Positions 9,808 through 22,400 of a DNA stretch of 64,000 bases are shown here, piece by piece. The notes beneath the pieces were generated by a model. That model was given only the letters and a program-made list of their open reading frames with translations, was not told where the DNA came from and ran no database searches. The DNA lies in contig BLSF01000017.1 in assembly GCA_012862575.1 (NCBI GenBank), forward strand, positions 186,001 to 250,000, in the 5' to 3' direction. The translations under genes and the position numbers were made by a program. Each line of letters begins with the position of its first letter. Positions within the stretch are counted from its first letter, which is position 1. This DNA comes from Parietichytrium sp. I65-24A (Eukaryota; Sar; Bigyra; Thraustochytrida; Thraustochytriidae).

Positions 9808-11100
9808 CTATTCTTCTGACGTACGAAGATCGTCGAGCTGCTTCTTGACAAGAAAGACACTGTCCGTTCCTGGCCATGGGGGCGACTGTAGGGACGGCCG
9901 CGGCTGCATTTCTGGCTGCTCAGAACCAATACGCTGCCCGACACGAACGGTTTGCCCTGGCTGAACCGTGAACTTGAATTTGTCGGAAGTCTCGAAGAGT
10001 AACACAACTGTAGAGCCAAGACGAAACGATCCAATCGGCTGGCCACGGACGTTGTGAATAGGCAGCGGGTAATCACGCTGAGAGACCTTAAACGGCGACC
10101 GCAAGTACGGCAGCCAAGAGTTTTGGTTCGTCTTGAGTTCAGAGTCAAACAGAATATCAATGGAGCCTACATTGAGAGCACCCACAGCTCCAAAACTGAA
10201 GAAGCCCCCCTCCCAGCGCCCGTTAAGTACGACCCGCTCATTTTTACAGTACAGATCACGCACCTGGCGAGCAGCCCACGGCCTGACGGGCATCAGGGTA
10301 CCGGGAAAGTGTCTACGCTGGTCGATGGTCCAATCTGCGGGGGAATGAAAGTGGTGATAGTCTCCCGGCGCAAGGTAGAGCACGATCGTCTGCAATTTGC
10401 GTCCTTTGACGTTTGTAGTGAGACCGTCAGGGAATGGCCCAACAAAGTGCTCGAACCGGTAAGAGCTGCCTTTGACTGCTTCGATTGTCATTCCCGAAGC
10501 CTCTGCTAGGTCAACCGTTGCGACGTGCAGCACCTTGGCATCAGCAGGGCTCACCAGGGTCCCTGGCGAGTCTGCGTCAATACTGCGAACCCCATCCTTT
10601 AGCGGGCGTAGAAAAAATTCGCTCAGACTCTTGTACGACTCCAAAGGATAGCGCATCTCGCTCAAGTTGCAGTTGAACGCGCTGGTCCATCCGCCATACA
10701 CAAGCTGCTTGAGCCACCCGAAATGCAGATCAACGCTCGACATTTTGCCCCACATGTTTGACATCCACCTATACGGCGGCACTCTCTCCACGAGATGCAG
10801 CACGTACTCGTGCATCGGCTCTCCAAAATCAATCGGCAAGATCTCATCTTTTGGCGCGGATTCGTGCAGCGCCCGCTGCTCTTGTTGTTTCTCTGTCCTC
10901 GCTAAAATGTGCTTGACCTGCAGCAGCCCCACACAGGTGAATCCCAGAGCCACCGGGAACTTGTACTTTTTCCATTCCTCCAAGAAGCTCCCGTACTTTT
11001 CTCCGCCGCTGCTGAACGATCGCCGCTGGCCCACGCCACAGCCGCTTCCGCCTCTTCTCCACACGCTCGCCAACTGCAAACGCGACCGCACGCGAAACAT
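9808..11100 (-). CDS. PSD1: Phosphatidylserine decarboxylase proenzyme, mitochondrial
   Basis: Single-exon protein of 430 residues. The ATG at 11100 was chosen because it begins an Arg/Ser-rich mitochondrial presequence, with a membrane-spanning segment at about 47-62; in-frame sequence upstream is low in coding character. The core PSD domain (about 90-400) shows the PADAK Asp187, the YLAPGDYHHFHSP His pair near 249-252, and the autocatalytic LGST motif at 361-364. Cleavage between Gly362 and Ser363 would make the pyruvoyl-bearing alpha subunit. The enzyme decarboxylates phosphatidylserine to phosphatidylethanolamine at the inner mitochondrial membrane. The LGST variant and the membrane anchor fit eukaryotic type I PSD. 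The C-terminal 30 residues (Pro-rich, then acidic) extend beyond the usual end. Confidence 0.93.
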   Translation of the reverse strand: MFRVRSRLQLASVWRRGGSGCGVGQRRSFSSGGEKYGSFLEEWKKYKFPVALGFTCVGLLQVKHILARTEKQQEQRALHESAPKDEILPIDFGEPMHEYVLHLVERVPPYRWMSNMWGKMSSVDLHFGWLKQLVYGGWTSAFNCNLSEMRYPLESYKSLSEFFLRPLKDGVRSIDADSPGTLVSPADAKVLHVATVDLAEASGMTIEAVKGSSYRFEHFVGPFPDGLTTNVKGRKLQTIVLYLAPGDYHHFHSPADWTIDQRRHFPGTLMPVRPWAARQVRDLYCKNERVVLNGRWEGGFFSFGAVGALNVGSIDILFDSELKTNQNSWLPYLRSPFKVSQRDYPLPIHNVRGQPIGSFRLGSTVVLLFETSDKFKFTVQPGQTVRVGQRIGSEQPEMQPRPSLQSPPWPGTDSVFLVKKQLDDLRTSEE

Positions 11101-11734
11101 CTCCTCCAGAACACTGTGAACACGCCTGCCCGTCCTTTGCTTCTCTCGCGCGTTTGGCTCTGCCTGCTCACCAACGTTGGTGTTTCCTTCCCAATCTGGC
11201 TTGATCGATTGTGTGATTGTGTGATTGATTGATGATAGCATTATTTTCAACTGTAAGAAAGCGCTTACTCGGCTCGATAGACCACAGCGCAGAGACTTTA
11301 ACTTGGACCACCTTGAGCATAAGCATAGAATTCGTTCATTCATTCATTCTTCATTCATTCATGTGCCAGGGTCGCGACTGGCTCGACGGGAATCAAGGAG
11401 CGCGTCGCGACGATAGATAGATGGATGGATGGACGGGACAGTTTCATAGAACTCTGGCCTTCGTTGCATGTTGTTCTGAAGAGTCCAAATATCCTAAAAC
11501 TCACGACCAGCTGCGAGCGTATTCGTGTCGGCGAACTTGCTGAAACGGTTCGGAATTGCCGAGTTGTTTGGTCTTCAGCTGTCAATTTCATAAACGAACA
11601 AAAAAAGCAGAGCTTGTCATTGGATAGCTCGAGAGTGCATGTCTTTTTTAACGATTTTATGTTTGTATTATAGAAGAGAGTTGGTAATTTGGCGATCGAC
11701 GACGTGAGCACGTTGCGCCGACTAAAGGTTTCCT
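11101..11734. other. Intergenic region with tetranucleotide repeats
   Basis: Lies between the PSD start and the 3' end of the Tubby gene, both on the minus strand. An ATTC-type tetranucleotide run is at about 11333-11362 and GATA/GATG runs at about 11413-11433. No gene is supported; it probably contains the PSD promoter. Confidence 0.5.
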
Positions 11735-14573
11735 TTATTCCACTGCCAACTTGGAGTGCAAGCTTGAGATGCAGATGGCAAAAGCAGCAACGGGGGAGCA
11801 TGGCCAGCTGAAATCCATTGTGAAAGTGTCTGTGCCAATTCTGCCGAATTGGAGGACAACATTCTTGTCGTCGTCTGGCCGGACTAGCTGGAAATTCTTG
11901 ACACTTGAGCGGGTAACTCTACCGTGAAAATTCAGCGTCCAGCTGTGTCATAGAAGAAACTCAAAACAATAGTTAGCACAGCTTGCCCCACGAACCTCCA
12001 TACAATAAAGCCATCCAAAACACTGCAACTCACGCTCGATATTTTTTACTCCATGTTGGCTTCTTATTCACCAGTGGCTGAAGCCCGTGAAAGTCCAGCG
12101 ACACCAGAGACTGCAGCATTTTCGTTTTCTTTACAGAGCCATGGTGAGGCCACTCTACCTGCTCGATCTCAGAGCCCTCTTTCAGGGCAGGGATGGCAAC
12201 CTGAAACTTTCGGGGGCCTTTACCGATGTTCTTCTGGTATACAACTCCAGCAAGGTCTCTCGGTTGTCCTTTGTGGCTGTGTTTCACGAAATATGTTAAT
12301 ACTAGCAGACAGTGGTGCGAGCTGTGAGTGTGGCTGTAAAACTTACCTAGAAACGTCGTTGTGGCACAAAAAGTGCGTTCCGAATGTGTTGAAGACGAGG
12401 CTGGCAATCACTTTCTGATACTCACGTTTGTTCACGGACCCAATGGCAAGGTTGTAGTAGCTGTCCACCTGCAAATTTCCACCACCAAACGCCTCGTCAG
12501 ACATTGCAATCACAACAAATAATAAAATTCCACACATGCGCACAAACTTACGGCATACTTGCGGTGCTTTTGCGCCATCATAATCTGCGGCCCCAGTGTA
12601 CCATCCTCCCGCTCGAGGTACAGCTCATAGAGGTTGTAGTTGACATGGAGACCAACGACGCTTCTCTTGATTTTACATTGCACAGTACCCAGGTTCTTAG
12701 GCAATGAGCGGGTGAGAAAAATGTACAGCGCATCGACAGAACTGAGATACTTGCGCTCGATGTCGCCGAAGCTCATAATTTTTGGCTTGACATCATCCTC
12801 GTCATCCTGCTCTGCAACAGTTTTAATTGGCTGCGAGTCAGGTGGCGGAGCATCTTCGCTGTCATGTGGGGCGGGAGTCCATTCAGGCTCATCATCCCAG
12901 GTGATCCCCCAATCGTCAACCGGCTCATTCTGGAGAGCCTGCGGAGGTGCGCCATAGGCGGATGCGCCTAGAGCGGCAGGCGGGAGATTAGGAGAGTTCT
13001 GCGAACCGCTCAAAGCACGCACAAGCAGCGCCTTTCCGTTATCGTCGTTGCCCGGGTATCCAAGAGCCGGTGGAGGCACACCACCTCCATACGCAGAGTT
13101 CATGTCACGATACGAACCGCCTCCAGATGACATCATATTGTTGTAAGGGTCAGGTTGGCCACCCCACATATTGTTGCTTCCCCCAAAAGCATCATAACCC
13201 GCTCCGCCCACCGCCGGGGGCGGAAATTGAGAATCAAAAGGGTTGCCGCCGCTGGGATTTTCCCCTCCAAACTGATCATACCCTCCATCGTAGCCACCAT
13301 CGAAGGCAATAGAGGGAGCCATCGGCCGGCTCTCCATTTGCTGGTTAAGCTCTGCCTGCTTCATCTTCGCGCCGATCTGATCACCTTCGCTCAAGAATGC
13401 GCCCTCTCCTTCAGGAAACAATAGTCCAAGCTGAACAAACTCGTCATCACGTTGGTCACCAAGTCTCACCAAGGTCTCAGCGTTGAAGTAGCCGTCCTGG
13501 AACCATTCGCGCATTTGCTTGCTAGGGAATGGTCCTTGAACCTGACCCATGTCATCGCGGTACGCCCACGTAATTTCGTTTGCCTTCTTCGCCATTGGCG
13601 CCATTTGGAAGGCCTGCTCGAGCTCTGGAAAGTATTGCTGGACAGGGGCTGTGTCCATGCTGGTGTCATCCATCTGCAAGGAAATTGGCGTGTCTGCTGA
13701 GAGCTGCTGGGTGTCAAAGCGACTGCGCATCTCAGACTCTGACAGCGGCCCGTGGCGAACTCCCTGTCGATCCCAGTAAAAGTAGACACGCGTTTTGGGT
13801 TGTGGAAGGCGCTCTGGCTCGCCCTTCATAAATCGGCGCTCGCGCTCGCGCCAAAGTTCCAGTGTCTCCTGAAACTGGGTTGGATTTGTCACTTTGTACT
13901 GGTCCTTCGTAGCGCTCACAGCATAGCTATGGCGGTTGGATCTGGCGCTCGCTGCTAGCTTTTGCTGTGAGCCTTGAGAGCCTTGCGCACTCAATGCTGG
14001 CTTCGCGCCAGGTGCAGCTGGTCTTCCTGAAGACGAGGCCGAAGACGTTGAGGCAAATGATTGAATTGCAGGTGGGGGAGCAGGCTGCGGCGACTGTGCT
14101 CCATAACCAGGCGTGAATGGGTCACTGTCCGGAAGCGAGGACTGCATTCCTCCCATGTCAAAAGGGTTACTTTGGCCGCTGCCTGAGTATGCGCCTCCCA
14201 TCGGCGAGGTGAAGCCCGCCGGGGAAGTAAAGTCCACAGACGGTTGGCTGAGACCCTCTGGGACCTGACTAGGGGACGCAAATTGCGTTGGCTGCGCAGG
14301 CGAGTAGCCTCCCTGGCCGGAGGAGAAATCAGGCATTGTGCTCTGCTCCATGGATGTCTGCGAAGGTTCGGGCTGCCGAGTCTGTTGCTGCATGTTCAGA
14401 AATTCCAGGAACGCAAACGGCACAAACCCTTCGCCGCCGCCGCGGAGGCTCTTCACATGGAGCCAGCCGTCCGTGGGCGAGTTGCTCTGCGCAATCAAGA
14501 TATCATCCTTGCCAACCGAGAGTTCCCCGGGCCCCTCCGCAGCAAACTGCTGCAAACACCTGAACTTGAACAT
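11735..14573 (-). CDS. SH3-GYF-GYF-Tubby domain fusion protein
   Basis: Four exons, 14573-12552, 12468-12347, 12276-12034 and 11942-11735, with introns of 83, 70 and 91 nt (phases 0, 2, 2), give 864 residues. Residues 1-60 are an SH3 domain ([32 protein letters not shown]). A Gln/Ser/Pro-rich linker holds NPF and DPF motifs (about 136, 151 and 444), as in endocytic adaptors. GYF-like domain 1 spans about 263-322 ([14 protein letters not shown]); canonical GYF domain 2 spans about 334-392 ([20 protein letters not shown]). From about 605 to the end is a Tubby C-terminal domain, with [36 protein letters not shown] and [14 protein letters not shown], ending [14 protein letters not shown]. Tubby domains bind phosphoinositides, GYF domains bind proline-rich peptides. 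The role is inferred as a membrane-associated adaptor. Each exon junction restores frame and domain continuity. Confidence 0.87.
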
Positions 14574-17002
14574 CCTTCGCTCCACTCGCCCGCCGGTCGT
14601 CCCGCCCCAGCACGAGACAGAGACACCACCAAAGAAAGCAGAAACTGAGACAGATACAGGTACAGATACGGATACAGAGAGCCCTCTCGCAGACGCACAC
14701 AACCTTCGGCTGGGGACTTGCTCGCCACAGTTGACCGCCTCCTTCCCTCTCTCTCTCCTTCTTCTCTCTCTCCTTCTTCTCTCAGTTCCTACGCGTTCCT
14801 TCTCTTCTCTTCTCTCTCATTCTCTCTCTGTCTCTCTCTTTCGTTCTTTGTTTTGGTTATGGTTATGTTATTGCAATCATTGCAATGATGAAATGGAATG
14901 AATGTTTTAGTTACCAAGTTAGCGCGCCTCCCTCTCGCACTACCCTGGCACTACTGTTTACTGGTACTCTGCCAACTCTTGTTAGCAGAAGACCGGTAAC
15001 AGACGAAAGCGCGAGGCTATTGTTATGTAACTGCTGTAATTACTTTTACCAGTATCTTTTCTCCGCGTAACGGTGGTGCTAGTGCAGTACTTACTGTGGT
15101 AAGACAGAGCCACTGACTGATTGACTGACTGAGAGATCTCGCTTTGCTTCGCGGTCAAGCTGAAGCCAGACTGGTAGCCGAAAGCGTGACTAGGCTCTAG
15201 GTTGTGGATTTGCTTTTGGATTGCCTTTCTTTGCAACTTCCAAGTTCACGGTCACTTCTGTGTTTCACTGTCAATGATCTTGATCGAATGAACGTGAGAT
15301 GGAGAAGCGAAATATGATTGAAGAAGGGAATTGGCAGTTGGAGTTGGAGAGTTGAAAGGCCATGGGTTTGCTGCCGTGGCCTCTGTCAGCCCGCGGGTGA
15401 TATGGCGGAATAGATGGATGGACCTGTCGGTGCGTATCAGTGCGCGGAACTACTCTCACCTTCGTACGGAAGTCAAGTTCGTATTTCTGGGCTCATTTCC
15501 CGTCAATTTCGCGTTTCTCTTTCTGAATATGAATTTTAAACTCTGAATTTCGAATTCTGATCTCGAGAGCAACCAACGAGGCGAAAAGAAATTAGGTCAC
15601 TGACGATTTCTTTCACATTGCACTACGCTGCAACGTTGCGGCTTCGACTCACATCGCAAAAGAAGTCGAATGCCCATTAGAGACAACCAATGACAGATGA
15701 CTCGTTAAGTTGGGTTCCAACATTCTATAAGTATAGAGGTGATTTCACATATCATGAACCACTCAGAATACTTGTCTTTGTTTCAAAAACTCAGTAAATC
15801 CTGTCTATAGTTTCTCAAACGCCAGGCCAACCCCCTCTCTTTGCCCGAAGGGCTCATAGCTATCTCCCGAAGAAGGTCACCTCTGTCGGCTGCCATGGAG
15901 GTCACGCATTCCAGGAAGGTGTCTCGAGAGCTTGGCTATTCGAAAGCGATGGGAGCCGCCAAGATGCTTGAGGTGTGCTGCAATTATTTTCTTCCGTTCA
16001 CGGACTCTCCCTGAGCTGGCCCCTCATTCGCTAAAGCCTGCTCTGCCATGCAGTCTTCGTGTTCTCTTTAAAGGCAGGCCAGGTGGATATCAATACAGAT
16101 GCCCGTCAACCCAACGCCCAACTGATCACAGGAAACAGAGCTTCGAGCTCGTTCTCCCTCTTTCCAAGCTTGCCTGGGTCAGCTGAGCGAGAATCTTGTG
16201 AATTCACACATTACTTGCAAGTTGCTTCATGTTTCATTCACATGGAATTCAGTTCACATTCTTTCACTTTTTTTTTTGCACATGTCTTTGTTGCAACATC
16301 CGTTTATAATTTTCTGTATTCAGCCTTTCTTTCTCGCCAAACCACGCGAGACATACCGGCCAAACGCGATTGAAATCTCAGCAAGACCCCGAAATACTCT
16401 CCAGGCGCGGTTGAAATCATTGAGAGACAAAGTGTGAACTTTGTTGTTTTCGGTCTCGAAGAAAACCATCAAATGATCCAGCTGTCGAGGACCCTCGAAC
16501 CGGTCTCTTGTTAAAAATCTTCGTAAGACTCTTTATTTGGGAAGATACGAGGAGAACTGAAAAGTAAAATTTCCGAATCTGAATTGACTGTCAGAACTGT
16601 CAGAACTGTCAGAACTGTCAGAACAGAATTCTGAATCTGAATTCAGAACGGGCAACTCACATTATTCTCCACACTATGTGCACACTGAATCGTGTTCAGT
16701 GCCCTTCAGTAGAGGCACGTAAAGTGGTGCTTAGTGCATTGCAAGTGATTAATGACATCCTAATTACCACTTTAGAGTACCGGTACCACTGTTCAGTGAC
16801 AACATTTTCTAATCACCGAAATTTTTAGACACCTGCTATGCGTATGTGGCAGTGAAGGTTTTGATAACACTGACCGCGGTGACTGACCGCGAACAAGACA
16901 ACTCAAATCCAAAACTCAAACGAGCAAACAAACAAGAAAGCGAAATCGAGATTCGAATAAGCAAAAGTTAATAAAAAGCAAGTCGAAAAGAGCCTTGCGA
17001 TC
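14574..17002. other. Long intergenic region, divergent promoters, polypyrimidine tract and 9-bp repeat
   Basis: About 2.4 kb without a supportable gene. A CT-rich tract (about 14742-14850) lies just upstream of the Tubby gene start, purine-rich in the sense of that gene. Four tandem copies of TGTCAGAAC occupy 16589-16624. The 3' part should carry the promoter of the lipase gene. Short frames near 15895 and 15932-16186 show no family resemblance. Confidence 0.5.
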
Positions 17003-18772
17003 ATGCGTGTCCAAGTGTTCACTGCGGCAATCCTCGGAGCCGTGCATGGCGGAGAGGGACTTGGGGTGGCATTTAACGGAGGCGGGTTCCGCGCCCATGC
17101 CGTCCACACCGGCTTAGTGTCAGGACTGATGAATAGCTCTGATGGCTCGAGTAATACACAATTGAGCAATATTTTCGGGGATGTGGATCTCTTCGGATCT
17201 AACTCGGGCGGTTCTTGGTTTGCGGCACAATTGTTGTACTCGCCAAACTTTGATGACATGCTTAGCGAGATATCCTCATCGCCAACTGGAGCAGAAGCCG
17301 CAAGCATATACAACGAGCAATGGATCGCCAAGCTCGAGGCGGGAAAGCGCAGAGCCCTTGGTGGCCAAAAGCTCCGTGGCCTCACATCAGAGGCCAGTAC
17401 CACTTTGAGCGAGATCTGGAAAGAATTGGTGGACTCTGGCAGTGATTTGAAGGCCTGGGAAGTCATTCTTCTCAAGTATGTAGTTGTGGACCGTCTCTCT
17501 TGGCGTGACTTTGTTGACGGCATCTTGACTATTCCGTAAGTATACATACACGTTGCACCTCCTCTGAATGTTCGCTTTCGAATCTAACCTCGAATCGTGT
17601 ACTGCAGTGGCGATCTAGACCCTTCCAAAGCCTTGAACGAGCTCACCTCAAGCGAATGGGCTACTGATAAGGAGTGGTCCATCAGCGGGGTCGTTGTTAC
17701 TACCCAGAGTCAACCTACATTTGGAGTGTACAACGTCAATTGCTCTAACGGGACCAGCACTGAGGCAACCTCGATCACATACACAGTCCCTGGCGAGTCA
17801 AATGCAAATATTCCAATTTCCTTCAGCACGGTCGTCGGAAACAGCTCTGCACAGTCCCCTTTACCGTTCATCAGTGAGAATGTCGAGTTGTCCCAGATTT
17901 TCAGTGTGTGGCCAGGCTCTATTGTTCCCGGCCAAAACGCTTCCTGGGGAGAGGCCATAGAGACCGTGGTGGCCAACTCAGCCGAGGCAAGCTTCTCAGC
18001 CTTCCAAACGGCCAGCAACCGGGTTTCCATGAATAATGCGGTGGCAACATCGTCAGCTTTTCTGGGCGAGTTCATCTCTGTTCCAGATTACATGGAGGAA
18101 AAACTCGGCGAGCTCGCGGAGTATTTTGGCGATGAGTGGTCGAGTATATATGGCAATATGCTCAATCTTGCCATGTACGTCTTTGCAAACGAGGATCCAG
18201 CCGAGGCGTTTCAAGACCACTCTTCGTTAACCCCAAATCGCAAGGACTCACAGTGCTCCGAATGGTTGGACAGCTTGGCCACTCAGCAGCTCTTCACTGT
18301 TGCAGACGGCGGGTATTCTGACGACACCGGGGCCTCGAAGATCATTGGCGATGGCCTTCAGGACAACGTGGCTCTCTTTGTCAACGTTCAAGACGCAGAT
18401 TACATTGATATCCTGAAACTTTTTTCCGCCGACGCTACAGAGCCAGACTTTTTGACGCACTTTCCAATCTTTGCCGAGTCGGCAGAATTCGTCAAGCAGG
18501 CGATTGCAGACATGACCAGCATCCCAAGTACGAACTCCAGCTCGCTCCTGAACGAGGTGCGCTACGGACAAATCGTTGCCACTACGATTGATCAGCCATA
18601 CTTTGGCGTGGAGGCCGGACGCCAAGTCACGCTGCAAGTCATCATCGGGGACGTCAAAGTGGGAATCGCAGAGGTCGACTTGCAAGACTTTGCGGTTGTC
18701 GTCGGGGATCTGCAGAGCGCCGTGGCTTCCAACGAGGACATGCTCCAGTGGTTCGTGTCTGTTATGAACTAA
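17003..18772 (+). CDS. Secreted cPLA2/patatin-type lipase (lysophospholipase-like)
   Basis: Two exons, 17003-17535 and 17608-18772, with a 72-nt phase 2 intron, give 565 residues. The N-terminus is a short hydrophobic signal-like segment (about 1-15). GVAFNGGGFR at about 21-30 is the glycine-rich oxyanion motif, and GSNSGGSW at 65-72 is the GxSxG nucleophile elbow with Ser68. VADGGYSDDTG around 409-419 supplies the catalytic Asp (about 411) of the Ser-Asp dyad. This is the layout of group IV/PLB-type phospholipases, which hydrolyse fatty acyl esters of phospholipids or lysophospholipids. Several N-x-S/T sites in the middle support passage through the ER. There is no C2 domain. The substrate is not predictable from sequence. 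Confidence 0.8.
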
Positions 18773-19471
18773 CTCACGGCGACAAGACCATTTATTTACA
18801 GTCGATAAAACAAGATAAAACGTGTAAAAGGTTTGCTGCCATAATCGAAATCTCTTCACCATTGAGCCCTCCAAATCTTCAGTAGGTCTAAGCCCAAAGC
18901 GGCATTGCATTATTCCGCGCAATGTATAACAATGTAAATCCCCAATATAATTGCATATCGCATATTGCATATTGGACGAAGCAAAGCGCGTTCGAATTCC
19001 AAGCGTATTCTCCCATCTCCCATCTTCCACTCCAAACCTCCACGACCTCCAAGCCCAAAGCGGCATCAATAATTGCATCCCTTCCAACGCAATGTAAAAC
19101 AATGGAAATATGTGTTAGCTGATCATTACCCTCCTTCCATGAGCCCGCAACTGCTCCCAGGCGCAGCTACCACAAACACATAGAACCTTCGAGAAGATAC
19201 TCCTATTTCCATTCTCGACGTCTCGCCCGTGTTCGCGCCAGGTGTCAGCTACTTCTACCCTCCCACATAGCGAGCATAGGCGTCTCACACAGAGCGTTCC
19301 TTTCTCTCTTTCTCTTCTTTCCCTCACACGCAAAGACGTCCGCGCGTACCCTCGCCGCGTACACTTCTCCCTTTCTCCCCCCTTCCTCCTTCCCCCTTCC
19401 TCCTTCCTCCTTCTGGCTGGCAGTAAAACCTAGGTCCTGTGCGCTTCCTCCGTTGCCGTCGTTCCAATACG
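18773..19471. other. Intergenic region with an imperfect direct repeat and a polypyrimidine promoter tract
   Basis: Two imperfect copies of a segment beginning AAGCCCAAAGCGGCAT and continuing to GCAATGTA.AACAATG.AAAT lie at about 18892-18939 and 19050-19107. A TTGCATAT-rich stretch (18952-18974) sits between them. A CT-rich tract at about 19296-19424 precedes the EMC1 start. No gene is seen. Confidence 0.5.
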
Positions 19472-22400
19472 ATGCGCTGTGCGGGGTGGGTTGCAGCTGC
19501 AGCGGCGACGACGGCGGTTCTGTCGTCAGGCGCGGCCGGGCTGTACGCAGACCAGGCTAACGTAAGCGACTGGCACCGCACTAACGTGGGCGCGGTGAGT
19601 TCCGCGGCGTTCCTGGGGAACACGGCGGTGGTGGTGTCGGAACGTTCCGCGGTCGTTGCCGCGCTGTCCGGCAAGGATGGCGCCATCCTCTGGCGCGCGC
19701 CGCTGTCGGCAGGCAGCAGACCCCTAACTGCGGGCGCGCAGGGCAAGCGCGCGCTCTCCGCGGGCCCGTGCGCGGCGCAGCTGTGGCTGGCGCAGGGCGG
19801 CATGCTCTGGGACCGCGCGCTGTGCGCTGATGCCGATGCAACGGAGAGCGAGAGCGGCGCGGGTGCGGGTGCGCAGCTGCGGACGGACGTGGACGGCGAC
19901 TCGGTGGAGGACGTGGTGGTCGCGGACGCGCGCGGTAAGGTGCACGTGCTCTCGGGCGCGTCGGGCAGCACGCTGTGGCAGTGGGACGCGGAGGGCGCGG
20001 TGGCGGCGGTGGCGCAGGCCAGTGCGAGCGACAGGGTCTTCGCGTTGGGCGAGAAGCGCGGCGGCAAGCGCTTCGCGGCGGAACTGGACATGGCCGCGCG
20101 GAAGGCCAACGTAGCAGAGCTTCCGGCCGCAGCAGAGGTGGCGCTAGTGGGTGCCGAAGGATTGTGCGCGGCGGCATGGCTGGAGGACGATGGGACCAAG
20201 CTGGTCGTGTACGACCTGGAAAAGGCCAAGTCGCACACGGTGTCTCTCGGGGCGCCGGCAGACGGGCCTGTCAGCGCGGTTTCGAATGACCCCTGGTTCC
20301 CGTACGTGAGGGTAGGCTCCGTGGTGTACATGCTGCAAGACGGAGGCAAGAAGGCCGTCCCAGTGTCAGAGCGCGGGCAGGAGTTCGTGGCGGCTGGGGG
20401 GTTTGTCCTTAACGACAATCGCTCTGGAGGCCTTGTGATGGTGTATCAGGCTGGCGCGGCACAGGACGGCGCCGCCCCGGCCACCTGCGGCCCAATTACG
20501 AAGGTGACCTGGCAGCCATTTCCGCTGGACAAGGTGTTCGAGCTGGAGTTTCCCGAGGAGGCCGGCAGGAACGGAAAGCGCGGCGCTGCTCAGCGCATCT
20601 TCGTGCAGCCCGCGCTCTCTTTGAGCAGCGGTACCACTAGCGTTCGCATCTTTGTGAGATTTCAGGACGACAGCTTTGTCGCGGTGCAGTACCGCCTTAC
20701 GTCGCCTGATGCCGAGGTGGAAACGCAAGTCTTGTTCGTTCGCGAGGAAGCCCTGGCGAGAATCATCTCCACCAAGGCCGTTGAGCTTCCACCTGCTGTT
20801 GGGACTGGCGACATCGACGAGCAGCTTGCCGAGCAGATTACCAACGTTTTTGCGCATGGAAATTTTGTCTCGATCTTCCTGTTCCGACTCAAGGATCAGG
20901 TGCGCGCCTTACGCTCCTTCCTGTTGTCTGGGCTCTGGCAAGTGGCAAACTATGTTGACCTCGTCGTGTCAAGCAAGGGTCAATACCTGGTCCAGTTATA
21001 CCGCGGCGAGGTGAGCCAAAAAGACCAGGGCTACTCGAGCAGCGCGCTTCAGTCGTTTGGTTTTCACAAGGGAATCTTGGTGCTCACCGCTCCAGGAAAG
21101 TTTTTCGTTCTCGACTCACTAGACGGAAGCATCATTTCCTCGGGTTTTGATCCTTCTCTTGGGCCGGAGACCAAAATGTTTGTCACCCGCGCGCACACTG
21201 CTGGTGTGTCTCATCCGGTGGAAGTCGTGTTTTTGAACCCCAAGACTGGTCAGGCTACCTGGAGGAACCCTCTCACTGGCACTGTCCTCAAGCAGGAGTC
21301 CCTCTCCAGCCCTGTGCTTGAGAGTACCATCATCTCCGGAGAGACGTTTCACCACCGCTTCTCTGAGACTGGCGTTGGAAGCGGCTCCGGCCACGAAGAG
21401 GACGAAGTGAGTCCTGCTGGATTCCTAATTGTGGTAACTGCTGACAAGAAATGGCACACTCTTCCTACTGACAAGAAGGAGCTTCTAATCAAGGAAGGCA
21501 CCATGCTCTCCAAGACCCACATTGTCCACTTCGACAAGTCTGCCTCAGAACTGTTCGGATGGGGCCTTGGCTCGGACGGAAGCGTGATAGAGTCTTGGTC
21601 CATCGTGATTCCAGAGTCCGACAAAGTGCTTCAACTGAAAGGCAGTGTGGGATCCAACGTCAACAATCCTGGCATTGCCCGTGGCGACGGGTCCGTTCTC
21701 GTCAAGTACATCAATCCACATTTGATGTTTCTTGCTACCGAAAACAGCCAGGGTGACCTGGTTACCACAGTCCTCGATGGCGTGTCTGGAAGAGTTCATA
21801 AACGCTTTTTGCACAAGCAAAGCACCGGCCCAGTGCGCGCCGTCCTCTTCGACAACACCGTTATCTACAGCTATTGGAACTCGGCAACCAATCACAACGA
21901 GATTGTCGTGGCAGCCTTCTTTGAAGGTGTCGTTGGGAAAAGGGAACTCAATATCTGGACTTCTCGCGAGGAATCCGAAGCTGGGGCCCGTACAACCTTT
22001 AGTTCCTTTGACGCGGAGTCCCCGAGCGTCATGCAGCGCACCTTTTTCACTTCTCAAACTATTCGATCCCTCGGTGTCACGTCGACCCGCTTCGGTATCG
22101 CTGATCGGCGCGTACTCATTGGCCTGGAATCTGGCAGTATCAACATGCAGATTCGTCAGCTTTTGGACGCTCGCCGCCCGATGGGAAAGCCAAGTGACGC
22201 TGAGGCGCTAGAGGGCCTCTTACCATATCAGGCGCAGATGCCAGTCTTGTCTCAGTTCACGCTCTCCTATAACCTGACGGTGCAGCAAATCGATAACATC
22301 TACTCGTTCCCAACCAAGCTTGAGTCATCGACTCTTGTCGTCGCTACTGGTTTGGACGTCTTTTTCGCACGCGTCATGCCCTCCAAGGCATTTGACGTGC

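Noticed and set aside
19324-20418. 364-residue minus-strand frame opposite EMC1
   Set aside because: Ala/Ser/Pro-rich shadow of the GC-rich 5' part of EMC1.
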